From: an uncultured Caulobacterales bacterium
Lineage (GTDB): Bacteria > Pseudomonadota > Alphaproteobacteria > Caulobacterales > Caulobacteraceae
Assembly (NCBI GenBank): GCA_903903715.1
Contig: CAIUZX010000124.1
Coordinates: 1 to 6,115 of the forward strand
Reading direction: 5' to 3'
Length of the DNA: 6,115 nucleotides
Shown here: positions 1 through 5,000 of the stretch, in pieces
How the letters are laid out: each line of letters begins with the position of its first letter
How positions within the stretch are numbered: the stretch's first letter is position 1
Notes under the pieces: generated by a model
Seen by the model: the letters and a program-made list of their open reading frames with translations, nothing else
What the model was told of the DNA's origin: nothing
Database searches by the model: none
Position numbers and translations under genes: made by a program

Positions 1-436
1 CCGCCTCCTGCGACTGGTCCGACGCCCAGGCGCCGATCTGCGACTGCCGCGGGCGGGAGGCGAAATAGGCGTCGGACTCCGCGTCCGTCACCTGCGCCAC
101 CACGCCCCGAATGCGCACCTGCCGCCGCAGGGACTTCCAGTGGAACAAAAGCGCCGCCTTCCTCGCGCCGATCACCTGACGGCCCTTCGCGCTATGCGAA
201 TTGGTATAGAAAACAAAGCCGTCCGGATCATGGCCCTTCAGGAGGACCATGCGCACGTCGGGCAGGCCCTCATCGTCCACCGTCGCCAGCGCCATCCCAT
301 TGGGATCGTTGATCTCCTTGCCTTCGGCTTCCTTCAGCCAGTGATCGAAGAGATCGAATGGATCGTCGTGGGGGAACAGTTCCCGATCCACGGCGCGGAT
401 CTCGTCAGGATGCGGGGGGGCGGCGGCGTCGGTCAT
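1..436 (-). CDS. pdxH: Pyridoxamine 5'-phosphate oxidase, N-terminal two thirds (runs off the left edge)
   Basis: PdxH is the FMN-dependent cytosolic enzyme that oxidises pyridoxine or pyridoxamine 5'-phosphate to pyridoxal 5'-phosphate, the last step of vitamin B6 synthesis and salvage. Reading leftwards from the ATG at 436, 145 codons are open to the window edge, against about 210-220 residues for the family, so the C-terminus is outside the window. Family motifs seen are RMVLLKG (residues 62-68), FYTNSHSAKG (76-85), the FMN/substrate region LLFHWKSLRRQVRIRG (96-111), and YFASRPRQSQIGAWAS (124-139), all close to the E. coli protein. The first 25 or so residues are a variable, acidic leader, as is usual. 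The start is supported by an AAGGAG ribosome binding site five bases upstream. The gene is divergent from aroC. The C-terminal PROSITE signature lies beyond the edge and cannot be checked. Confidence 0.96.
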   Translation of the reverse strand, partial: MTDAAAPPHPDEIRAVDRELFPHDDPFDLFDHWLKEAEGKEINDPNGMALATVDDEGLPDVRMVLLKGHDPDGFVFYTNSHSAKGRQVIGARKAALLFHWKSLRRQVRIRGVVAQVTDAESDAYFASRPRQSQIGAWASDQSQEA

Positions 437-441
437 GGGGG

Positions 442-447
442 CTCCTT
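442..447 (-). promoter_or_regulatory. Ribosome binding site of pdxH
   Basis: On the minus strand AAGGAG lies five bases before the pdxH ATG at 436. It is a near-perfect Shine-Dalgarno and fixes the start codon. It contrasts with the divergent aroC, which has none. Confidence 0.75.
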
Positions 448-489
448 GCGCGCCAGATGTGGGGGCGAAGGGCGGCTTCGTCCAGCGGT

Positions 490-518
490 TTGCGTGAAGC
501 TTGCAAACTCCGCTAGAA
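490..518 (+). promoter_or_regulatory. Predicted housekeeping-sigma promoter of aroC, probably giving a leaderless transcript
   Basis: A -35 element TTGCGT (490-495) and a -10 element CTAGAA (513-518, in the context GCTAGAAGC) are separated by exactly 17 bases. This resembles the Caulobacter housekeeping promoter (TTGACG, then GCTANAWC). Initiation six to eight bases after the -10 would fall at about 525-526, that is at or beside the A of the aroC ATG at 526. No Shine-Dalgarno is seen before that ATG. The elements are read directly; the start site is inferred. Confidence 0.5.
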
Positions 519-525
519 GCTTTGC

Positions 526-1629
526 ATGTCGCACAACACCTTCGGCCACCTGTTCCGCGTCACCACCTGGGGCGAAAGCCACGGCCCGGCCCTGGGCTGC
601 GTCGTCGACGGCTGCCCTCCTGGCCTCACCCTGACGGAAGCGGACATCCAGCACTGGCTCGACCGCCGAAAGCCGGGCGGCAGCCGCTTCGTCACCCAGC
701 GGCGGGAGCCGGACGCGGTGAAGATCCTGTCGGGCGTGTTCGAGGATGACGACATCCGCGCCCGCTTCGGCGGCCCTGTGACCACAGGCACGCCGATCTC
801 CCTGATGATCGAGAATGTGGACCAGCGCTCCAAGGACTATGGCGCCATCGCCCAGTCCTATCGGCCCGGCCACGCGGACATGAGCTATCAGGCCAAGTAC
901 GGCGTGCGCGACTATCGCGGCGGCGGACGCTCCTCGGCGCGGGAGACGGCGTCCCGGGTCGCGGCGGGGGCCGTGGCGCGCAAGGTTCTGGGCGATGGCG
1001 TGCGGATCACCGGCTATCTGACGCAGATCGGCGCCCGGGCCATCGACCGCGCGCGCTTTGACGCAGGCGTCATTGAAGAGAACCCCTTCTGGTGCCCGGA
1101 TGCTAAGACGGCGGCCCTGTGGGAGGCTGATCTCGACGCGGTGCGCAAGGCCGGCTCCTCCGTCGGCGCGATTGTCGAGGTGGTGGCCGAGGGCGTGCCC
1201 GCCGGCTGGGGCGCGCCGCTTTACGGCAAGCTCGACGCCGAGATCGCCGCAGCCCTGATGAGCATCAACGCGGTCAAGGGCGTGGAGATCGGCGACGGCT
1301 TTGCGGCGGCGGCGCTGAGCGGGGAAGACAACGCCGACGAGATGCGCAGCTCCGGCAATCGCAACATCGAGTTCCTGTCGAACCATGCGGGCGGGATCCT
1401 CGGCGGCATCTCCACCGGCCAGACGGTCGTGGCGCGCATGGCGCTGAAGCCCACCAGCTCCATCCTCACCCCCCGCCGGTCTGTCAATTCGGCGGGCGAC
1501 GACGTCGACGTGCGCACCACCGGGCGCCACGACCCCTGCGTCGGCATCCGCGCCGTGCCGGTGGCCGAGGCCATGCTGGCCTGCGTGCTGGCGGACGCGA
1601 AGCTGCGCCATCGCGGTCAGGTCGGGTGA
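526..1629 (+). CDS. aroC: Chorismate synthase
   Basis: AroC converts 5-enolpyruvylshikimate 3-phosphate to chorismate by 1,4-anti elimination of phosphate. This is the seventh and last shikimate-pathway step, feeding aromatic amino acids, folate and quinones; the enzyme is a cytosolic homotetramer needing reduced FMN. At 367 residues it is full length for the family. All signature regions are present: GESHGPALG (16-24), RRKPGGSR (47-54), SYRPGHAD (101-108), GVRDYRGGGRSSARET (116-131) running into SRVAAGAVARK (133-143), RSSGNRNIEFLSNHAGG (264-280), and RHDPCVGIRAVPVAEAM (324-340). The ATG at 526 gives the standard MSHNTFGHLFRVTTWGESHG start. There is no Shine-Dalgarno, and a promoter placed for a leaderless mRNA lies just upstream. 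The stop TGA overlaps the GTG start of the next gene, suggesting translational coupling. Confidence 0.98.
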   Translation: MSHNTFGHLFRVTTWGESHGPALGCVVDGCPPGLTLTEADIQHWLDRRKPGGSRFVTQRREPDAVKILSGVFEDDDIRARFGGPVTTGTPISLMIENVDQRSKDYGAIAQSYRPGHADMSYQAKYGVRDYRGGGRSSARETASRVAAGAVARKVLGDGVRITGYLTQIGARAIDRARFDAGVIEENPFWCPDAKTAALWEADLDAVRKAGSSVGAIVEVVAEGVPAGWGAPLYGKLDAEIAAALMSINAVKGVEIGDGFAAAALSGEDNADEMRSSGNRNIEFLSNHAGGILGGISTGQTVVARMALKPTSSILTPRRSVNSAGDDVDVRTTGRHDPCVGIRAVPVAEAMLACVLADAKLRHRGQVG

Positions 1630-2078
1630 GCGCGCTTCGCATCCGCCCCGCTGGGCTGGACGAAAAGCCTGCGCTGGAGGCCCTGCAGCTCGCCGCCTCC
1701 CTGATGTGGGAGAGCGATCGCGCGGCTGTGCTGGCCAACCCGGACAGCTGCGTGATCCCTGAGGTGCAGTTCCAGGAAGACTATGTCTTCGTGGCCGAGC
1801 GCGGCGGCGTCGTGCTGGGTCTTGGGGTGCTGCTGCGAAGAGCCGATGGCGAGGCCGAGCTCGACGGCCTCTTCACCCATCCCGATCACTGGGGCCAGGG
1901 CGTCGGCCGGGCGCTGGTCGCGGAGGCCGAGCGACGCTCAAGGCTCTGGCGCGCGCCCTATCTCAATGTCGTCGGCAATCCGAACGCGGAGGGTTTCTAC
2001 ACGGCCTGCGGCTTTGAAGGCTTCGGCGTGGAGGCGACGCAATTCGGCACAGGCCTTCGCCTGCGTAAGGCGTTGTAG
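1626..2078 (+). CDS. GNAT-family N-acetyltransferase
   Basis: A 150-residue protein of the GCN5-related acetyltransferase superfamily, which moves an acetyl group from acetyl-CoA to an amine; the substrate cannot be told from sequence. Motif A, which binds the acetyl-CoA pyrophosphate, is HPDHWGQGVGRALV (85-98) with the Q/R-x-x-G-x-G/A pattern as GQGVGRA, preceded by the usual beta strand GEAELDGLF. Motif B is NPNAEGFYTACGFE (118-131), with the GFY-x-x-x-GF pattern typical of the family. The length is normal for a single-domain GNAT and no signal peptide or membrane segment is seen. The start is the GTG at 1626, whose last bases form the aroC stop (GTGA overlap); no strong ribosome binding site is visible, so expression probably depends on aroC translation. 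Its stop lies three bases from the stop of convergent rlmE. A functional tie to the shikimate pathway is not implied. Confidence 0.88.
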   Translation: MSALRIRPAGLDEKPALEALQLAASLMWESDRAAVLANPDSCVIPEVQFQEDYVFVAERGGVVLGLGVLLRRADGEAELDGLFTHPDHWGQGVGRALVAEAERRSRLWRAPYLNVVGNPNAEGFYTACGFEGFGVEATQFGTGLRLRKAL

Positions 2079-2081
2079 AAC

Positions 2082-2801
2082 CTACTTCCGCCCCAGCGCG
2101 ACGAGGTAGAGCTCCGAGCTCCCCGTCCGGCTGGATTTCGGCTTGAAGTGCTTCACGTCCGTGAAGTTGGCCTTCAGCAGCTTCAACAGCGCCGCCGTCT
2201 CTCCGCCCTGGAAGGCTTTGGTGACAAACGCCCCGCCCCGCGGCAGCGCCTCGATGGCGAAGGCGGCGGCGAGCTCGACCAGCCCGACGATGCGCAGGTG
2301 ATCGGTCTCCCGGTGGCCCATGGTGTTGGGCGCCATGTCGGAGAGGACAATATCCGGCGCCCCGCCCAGCGCGCTGAGAAGCTGGCCGATCATGTCGTCT
2401 GCGGTGAAGTCGCCCTCGATCAACACGGCGGGCGGCAAGGGCTCGGTGATCAGGAGGTCCACGCCCACGACCGTCCCCGCCCCGCGCTCCAGCGCCACCT
2501 GCACCCACCCGCCGGGGGCGCAGCCGAGGTCGATAACCCGGCAGCCGGGCCGGATCAGGTGGAAGCGGTCGTCGATCTCGGCCAGCTTGAAGGCCGCGCG
2601 GGACCGGTAGCCCATGGTCTTGGCGGCTTTGACATAGGGGTCGTTGATCTGGCGGTTCAGCCAGAGCTGGCTCGACATCGACTTCTGGTCAGCGGTCTTG
2701 AGGCGTGCGCCCAGGCTGCGGCCGGCGGCGTCGCCTCTCGTCGGCGCCCGCACCATGCGCTTGCGGGCGGGCTCTGCCGGATCCTTGGGGTCCGTGGTCA
2801 T
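2082..2801 (-). CDS. rlmE: 23S rRNA (uridine-2'-O)-methyltransferase RlmE (FtsJ/RrmJ)
   Basis: RlmE methylates the 2'-OH of U2552 (E. coli numbering) in the A-loop of 23S rRNA with S-adenosylmethionine, a late step in 50S subunit maturation. The 239-residue protein has the Rossmann SAM-binding motif VIDLGCAPGGW (89-99) and GVDLL (113-117). The catalytic K-D-K-E tetrad can be placed: K72 in SRAAFKL, D155 in LSDMAPN, K195 in FVTKAFQGG and E230 in SSELYLVA. E. coli RlmE has 209 residues; the extra 35 or so here are a basic N-terminal extension (PARKRMVRAPTRG), a form common in alphaproteobacteria. The ATG at 2801 is chosen because it overlaps the stop of ppx as ATGA; the frame stays open upstream, but there it only shadows ppx. 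It is second in the ppx-rlmE operon. In E. coli the gene is heat-shock induced, which fits the sigma-32-like promoter upstream of ppx. Confidence 0.96.
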   Translation of the reverse strand: MTTDPKDPAEPARKRMVRAPTRGDAAGRSLGARLKTADQKSMSSQLWLNRQINDPYVKAAKTMGYRSRAAFKLAEIDDRFHLIRPGCRVIDLGCAPGGWVQVALERGAGTVVGVDLLITEPLPPAVLIEGDFTADDMIGQLLSALGGAPDIVLSDMAPNTMGHRETDHLRIVGLVELAAAFAIEALPRGGAFVTKAFQGGETAALLKLLKANFTDVKHFKPKSSRTGSSELYLVALGRK

Positions 2802-3910
2802 GCGGCGTCCGAGGCGTCGCCTGGAAGGCCGCCGGTGCGACGGCGGCGACGGCGGGTCTGACGTTCCTGCATCAGGGCCAGCAGCAAGCCTTCGCGCAGG
2901 CCCCGGTCGGCGACGCGCACCCGCTCGCAGGGCCACAGCTCCTGCACCGCCTGCAGGATCGCGGCGCCTGCGAGAACAAGATCGGCGCGGTCGGGGCCGA
3001 TGCAGGGCTGGGTCGCCCGCTCCACCGCGTCCTGCACCAGCAGCCGCTCCGCCGCCGCCTCGCAGTCCGAGCGGTTCAGCCACAGGCCGTCGACCTGATT
3101 GCGGTCATAGCGCGGCAGATTGAGGTGCATCCCGGCGAGGGAGGTGATGGCGCCGGACGTGCCGACCAGGTGCGCGCGGCCCGACTGGAAGGCGGCGCGC
3201 AGGCCGTTCGCCTCCTCCACCTCGCCGACCTCGGTCTTCACGAAGTCGACCATGGCGCGGAACCACGCACGGTCCCCCGCCGCGCCTTCGGGAAAGCGCT
3301 CCGCCAGGGTCACGACGCCCACGGGAATCGAGCGCCAAGCCTTGATCGGCAGTCGGTCGGGCTTCAGCCGGTGCGCCTGGTCGAGCCTTGGGTCGGTCAG
3401 GTCGAGCCAGGACAGCTCCGTCGAGCCGCCGCCGACGTCCACGACCAGCGCGACCTGCTCTGTGCGGTCGAGCAGAGTCAGGCACCCGGCGACCGATAGC
3501 TGCGCCTCCTCCTGCGGGGAGATGATCTGCAGCCGCAGACCCGTCTCCTCGGCCACCTTCTCCACGAAGTCGGCCCCGTTGCGCGCCGAGCGGCAGGCCT
3601 GGGTGGCCACGGCGTGGATGCGGTGCGGCTTGCGGCGATGCACCTTGTCGGCGCAGATCTTGAGGGCGGCGATGGCGCGGGACATGGCGTCGGGGTCCAG
3701 CTCCCCCGTGCGGGACAGCCCCTCCCCCAACCGCACGATCCGCGAGAACGATTCCACCACACGAAAGGAGCGTCCCAAAGGGGATGCGATCAGCAGCCGG
3801 CAGTTGTTAGTGCCAAGGTCGATGGCCGCGTAGAGGGGCGCTTCGCGTGCGACAGAGCCTACCGCTGGAGAAGCGGACCTCGGGAGGTCAAAACGGTGCG
3901 CCTGCGACAT
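2798..3910 (-). CDS. Ppx/GppA-family phosphatase (exopolyphosphatase / guanosine pentaphosphatase-like)
   Basis: A 370-residue member of the ASKHA-fold family whose known members cut terminal phosphate from polyphosphate (Ppx) or convert pppGpp to ppGpp (GppA); sequence alone does not decide which. Seen are the phosphate-1 loop YAAIDLGTNNCRLL (27-40), VATQACRSARNGADF (101-115), ISPQEEAQLSVAG (130-142) where the family's catalytic glutamate lies, the phosphate-2 loop VVDVGGGSTELSW (156-168), the GTSGAITSLAGM segment (250-261) and DRGLREGLLLAL (335-346). It lacks the roughly 130-190-residue C-terminal HD-like half of E. coli Ppx (513 aa), so it is the short two-domain form frequent in alphaproteobacteria. 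It ends in a basic tail with six consecutive arginines (353-358). The ATG at 3910 has a GGAGGA ten bases upstream. The residues before YAAID are a variable leader, so a later start cannot be excluded. It overlaps rlmE by four bases and is divergent from hspQ. Confidence 0.92.
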   Translation of the reverse strand: MSQAHRFDLPRSASPAVGSVAREAPLYAAIDLGTNNCRLLIASPLGRSFRVVESFSRIVRLGEGLSRTGELDPDAMSRAIAALKICADKVHRRKPHRIHAVATQACRSARNGADFVEKVAEETGLRLQIISPQEEAQLSVAGCLTLLDRTEQVALVVDVGGGSTELSWLDLTDPRLDQAHRLKPDRLPIKAWRSIPVGVVTLAERFPEGAAGDRAWFRAMVDFVKTEVGEVEEANGLRAAFQSGRAHLVGTSGAITSLAGMHLNLPRYDRNQVDGLWLNRSDCEAAAERLLVQDAVERATQPCIGPDRADLVLAGAAILQAVQELWPCERVRVADRGLREGLLLALMQERQTRRRRRRTGGLPGDASDAA

Positions 3911-3920
3911 GTGGCGACAA

Positions 3921-3926
3921 TCCTCC
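3921..3926 (-). promoter_or_regulatory. Ribosome binding site of the ppx/gppA-like gene
   Basis: On the minus strand GGAGGA lies ten bases before the ATG at 3910. The match is strong and the spacing slightly long. It supports this start over internal ones. Confidence 0.6.
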
Positions 3927-4013
3927 AGGATCAGCCTGCGACGTGCGACGACGCGCCCCGGCCTCCTGCTGCCGACACACTAGCAAGCCGAGCGTCCGGG
4001 TGAAACATGAAAC

Positions 4014-4044
4014 GTCACATATGGACAATGCGTAAAGCGGCAAG
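4014..4044 (-). promoter_or_regulatory. Sigma-32-like promoter facing ppx-rlmE
   Basis: On the minus strand CTTG (4044-4041) is followed after 17 bases by CATATGTGAC (4023-4014). The alphaproteobacterial heat-shock consensus is CTTG-N17/18-CYTATNTNNG: the -35 core and spacing fit, and the -10 matches five of seven defined bases. The same stretch also reads TTGCCG-16 bp-TATGTG, a passable housekeeping promoter. Transcription would start near 4007, leaving a leader of about 97 bases before ppx. A second weak -10 (GCTAGTGTG, minus strand, 3984-3976) could serve a nearer start. Confidence 0.4.
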
Positions 4045-4073
4045 ATGAACGGCAAAGACTCGTGTCGTTCATC
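4044..4073. repeat. 11-bp inverted repeat between the divergent ppx and hspQ promoters
   Basis: GATGAACGGCA (4044-4054) pairs with TGTCGTTCATC (4063-4073): ten Watson-Crick pairs and one G-T, around an eight-base loop. As DNA it could be an operator between two -35 regions; as RNA it would be a stable hairpin, but only if a transcript starts upstream of it. No T-run follows on either strand, so it is not an intrinsic terminator. It does not match CIRCE (TTAGCACTC-N9-GAGTGCTAA). The loop holds a GACTC, a CcrM-type GANTC site. Confidence 0.6.
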
Positions 4074-4090
4074 GAACCGTCATATGATTG
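4059..4090 (+). promoter_or_regulatory. Weak candidate promoter of hspQ
   Basis: CTCG (4059-4062), 18 bases, then CATATGATTG (4081-4090) loosely follows the alphaproteobacterial heat-shock pattern, with one mismatch in the -35 and two in the -10. The same -10 region contains TATGAT (4083-4088), five of six against TATAAT, but without a good housekeeping -35. A start near 4095 would favour the ATG at 4108 or 4114 for hspQ. Confidence 0.3.
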
Positions 4091-4107
4091 GGCGTAGCGT
4101 TGAGTTT

Positions 4108-4437
4108 ATGAGCATGTTGCACGCCAAATTCCAGATCGGTCAGGTCGTCCGCCATCGGCACTTCTCGTTCCGCGGCGTGATCTTCGACGTCGATCCCCAG
4201 TTCGCCAACACCGAGGAGTGGTGGCAGTCGATTCCGGAAGAGATCCGCCCCCGGAAGGATCAACCCTACTACCACCTGCTCGCGGAAAACGATCAGGGTT
4301 CCTATGTCGCCTATGTGTCGGAGCAGAACCTGCTTCCCGACACGACGGGAGAGCCGGTGTCCCACCCCCAGACCCAGGTCATGTTCGCCGGCTTCGAAGG
4401 CGGCCAGTACCGCCTTCGCCCGCACCACACGCACTAG
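4108..4437 (+). CDS. hspQ: Heat shock protein HspQ (YccV-like, hemimethylated-DNA-binding domain)
   Basis: HspQ is a small cytosolic protein. In E. coli it is heat induced, slows initiation by unstable DnaA variants, and has been described as a specificity-enhancing factor of Lon. The 109-residue product here is nearly all one YccV-like domain: AKFQIGQVVRHRHFSFRGVI (6-25), FDVDPQFANTEEWW (26-39), a PRKDQPYYHLLAE block (48-60), YVAYVSEQNLL (66-76), then a variable tail rich in His. This is the alphaproteobacterial pattern, compared with 105 residues in E. coli. The frame is open further upstream, with ATGs at 4045 and 4084, but those residues (with CRSSNRHMIGRS) do not resemble the family, and the 4045 ATG sits inside an inverted repeat; 4108 or 4114 is preferred. 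No start has a strong Shine-Dalgarno. It is divergent from ppx-rlmE. Confidence 0.93.
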   Translation: MSMLHAKFQIGQVVRHRHFSFRGVIFDVDPQFANTEEWWQSIPEEIRPRKDQPYYHLLAENDQGSYVAYVSEQNLLPDTTGEPVSHPQTQVMFAGFEGGQYRLRPHHTH

Positions 4438-4448
4438 GGCGTCACGCC

Positions 4449-4655
4449 TCAGACGATGAGCGCGTCGGCGATCTCGGCCGAGGGCGTGTTCCGCGTGCGC
4501 CAGACCCACAGGGCCAGCACGGGTATGCCGAGCAGCTCGGCGGCCAGGGAGCCGATCAGCCTGGGACCGAAGACCAGCGACAGATCATGACCTGAAAGTC
4601 TCGACCAGCCGCCGACGAAAATCAGGCCGCAGCCGACCAGCACCGGGGTCGACAT
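4449..4655 (-). CDS. Small hypothetical protein with two hydrophobic segments, possibly a truncated membrane protein
   Basis: I do not recognise this 68-residue product. It starts MSTPVLVGCGLIFVGGW and has two likely membrane segments, about residues 3-17 and 33-50 (IGSLAAELLGIPVLALWV), with a short polar link, then a charged tail beginning WRTRNTPSAE. Third codon positions are mostly G or C, as expected for real genes here, except for a short AT-richer patch (around 4577-4602). The ATG at 4655 is preferred; a GTG at 4670 would extend it by five residues. There is no clear ribosome binding site. The protein stops soon after its second segment, so it may be the N-terminus of a longer membrane protein shortened by deletion. 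Its head-to-head position beside a broken TetR gene suggests it could once have been that regulator's target. It converges on hspQ with an 11-bp gap. Confidence 0.45.
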   Translation of the reverse strand: MSTPVLVGCGLIFVGGWSRLSGHDLSLVFGPRLIGSLAAELLGIPVLALWVWRTRNTPSAEIADALIV

Positions 4656-4661
4656 CCGTTT

Positions 4662-5000
4662 CGGCCACACGCTAGCCGCGAGGTCTCGCAGGCGGCAGAG
4701 CGACTGTTCCAGTCCGAGGGCTACGCCGCCGTGTCGATGCGGCGTCTGGCGGCCGAGGTCGGCAACTTCATGGTCGGCGAACCGTTCGCCAGCCAGTTCC
4801 AGCCGATGCGGGAGATCTTCGCCGCCGCCCTCGTCTCAGGCGCCGCGGAGGAACAAGGCGCCGAGGTCTTTGATCTCATCATCTGTCTGCTGCACGGCGT
4901 GGCGCACATTCATGTGACGATGAGCCCGTACGCCTGGACCGAACCCGCCCGACGGGTGCGCCTCGGGATCACAAGGATCCTCGGCGCAGAGCCTGTCTAG
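4662..5000 (+). pseudogene. TetR-family transcriptional regulator remnant with internal deletion
   Basis: The frame reads RPHASREVSQAAERLFQSEG (4662-4721) and then YAAVSMRRLAAEVG (4722-4763), a textbook start of a TetR helix-turn-helix. In intact members a recognition helix with an LYxHF-like motif and about 80-100 more residues follow. Here the sequence goes straight to NFMVGEPFASQFQPMREIFA and ends with FDLIICLLHGVAHIHV and ARRVRLGITRILGAEPV, which resemble a TetR C-terminal ligand/dimer domain. About 113 residues remain of a usual 190-210. No ATG, GTG or TTG precedes the HTH in frame: the frame opens at 4596 after a TGA and the first usable start is GTG 4731, inside the HTH. That start would give an 89-residue protein without a working DNA-binding domain. 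A 7-bp repeat GGTCGGC (4757-4763, 4772-4778) lies at the apparent junction. Its stop overlaps the tamB stop. The TetR call is by motif; the deletion is inferred. Confidence 0.6.

Noticed and set aside
466..480. CGAAG-GGCGG-CTTCG hairpin in the pdxH leader
   Set aside because: A five-base stem with no T-run on either strand; too short to call a terminator or a riboswitch.
433..1611. Long minus-strand ORF of 392 codons antisense to aroC
   Set aside because: It lies over an unmistakable aroC, has low-complexity Arg/Ala/Gly-rich content and no recognisable motif; a GC-rich shadow frame.
2148..2861. Plus-strand ORF of 237 codons antisense to rlmE
   Set aside because: Shadow of rlmE, whose catalytic residues are all present on the other strand.
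2802..3083. Upstream extension of the rlmE frame by 94 codons
   Set aside because: The added residues are Arg/Gly/Ala-rich and lie inside ppx in another frame; the ATGA overlap at 2801 is the natural start.
2705..3833. Several plus-strand ORFs antisense to the ppx/gppA-like gene
   Set aside because: Composition is that of shadow frames, and the minus strand encodes all Ppx/GppA motifs.
4438..4449. GGCG-TCA-CGCC palindrome after hspQ as a terminator
   Set aside because: Only a four-base stem, with no following T-run on either strand.
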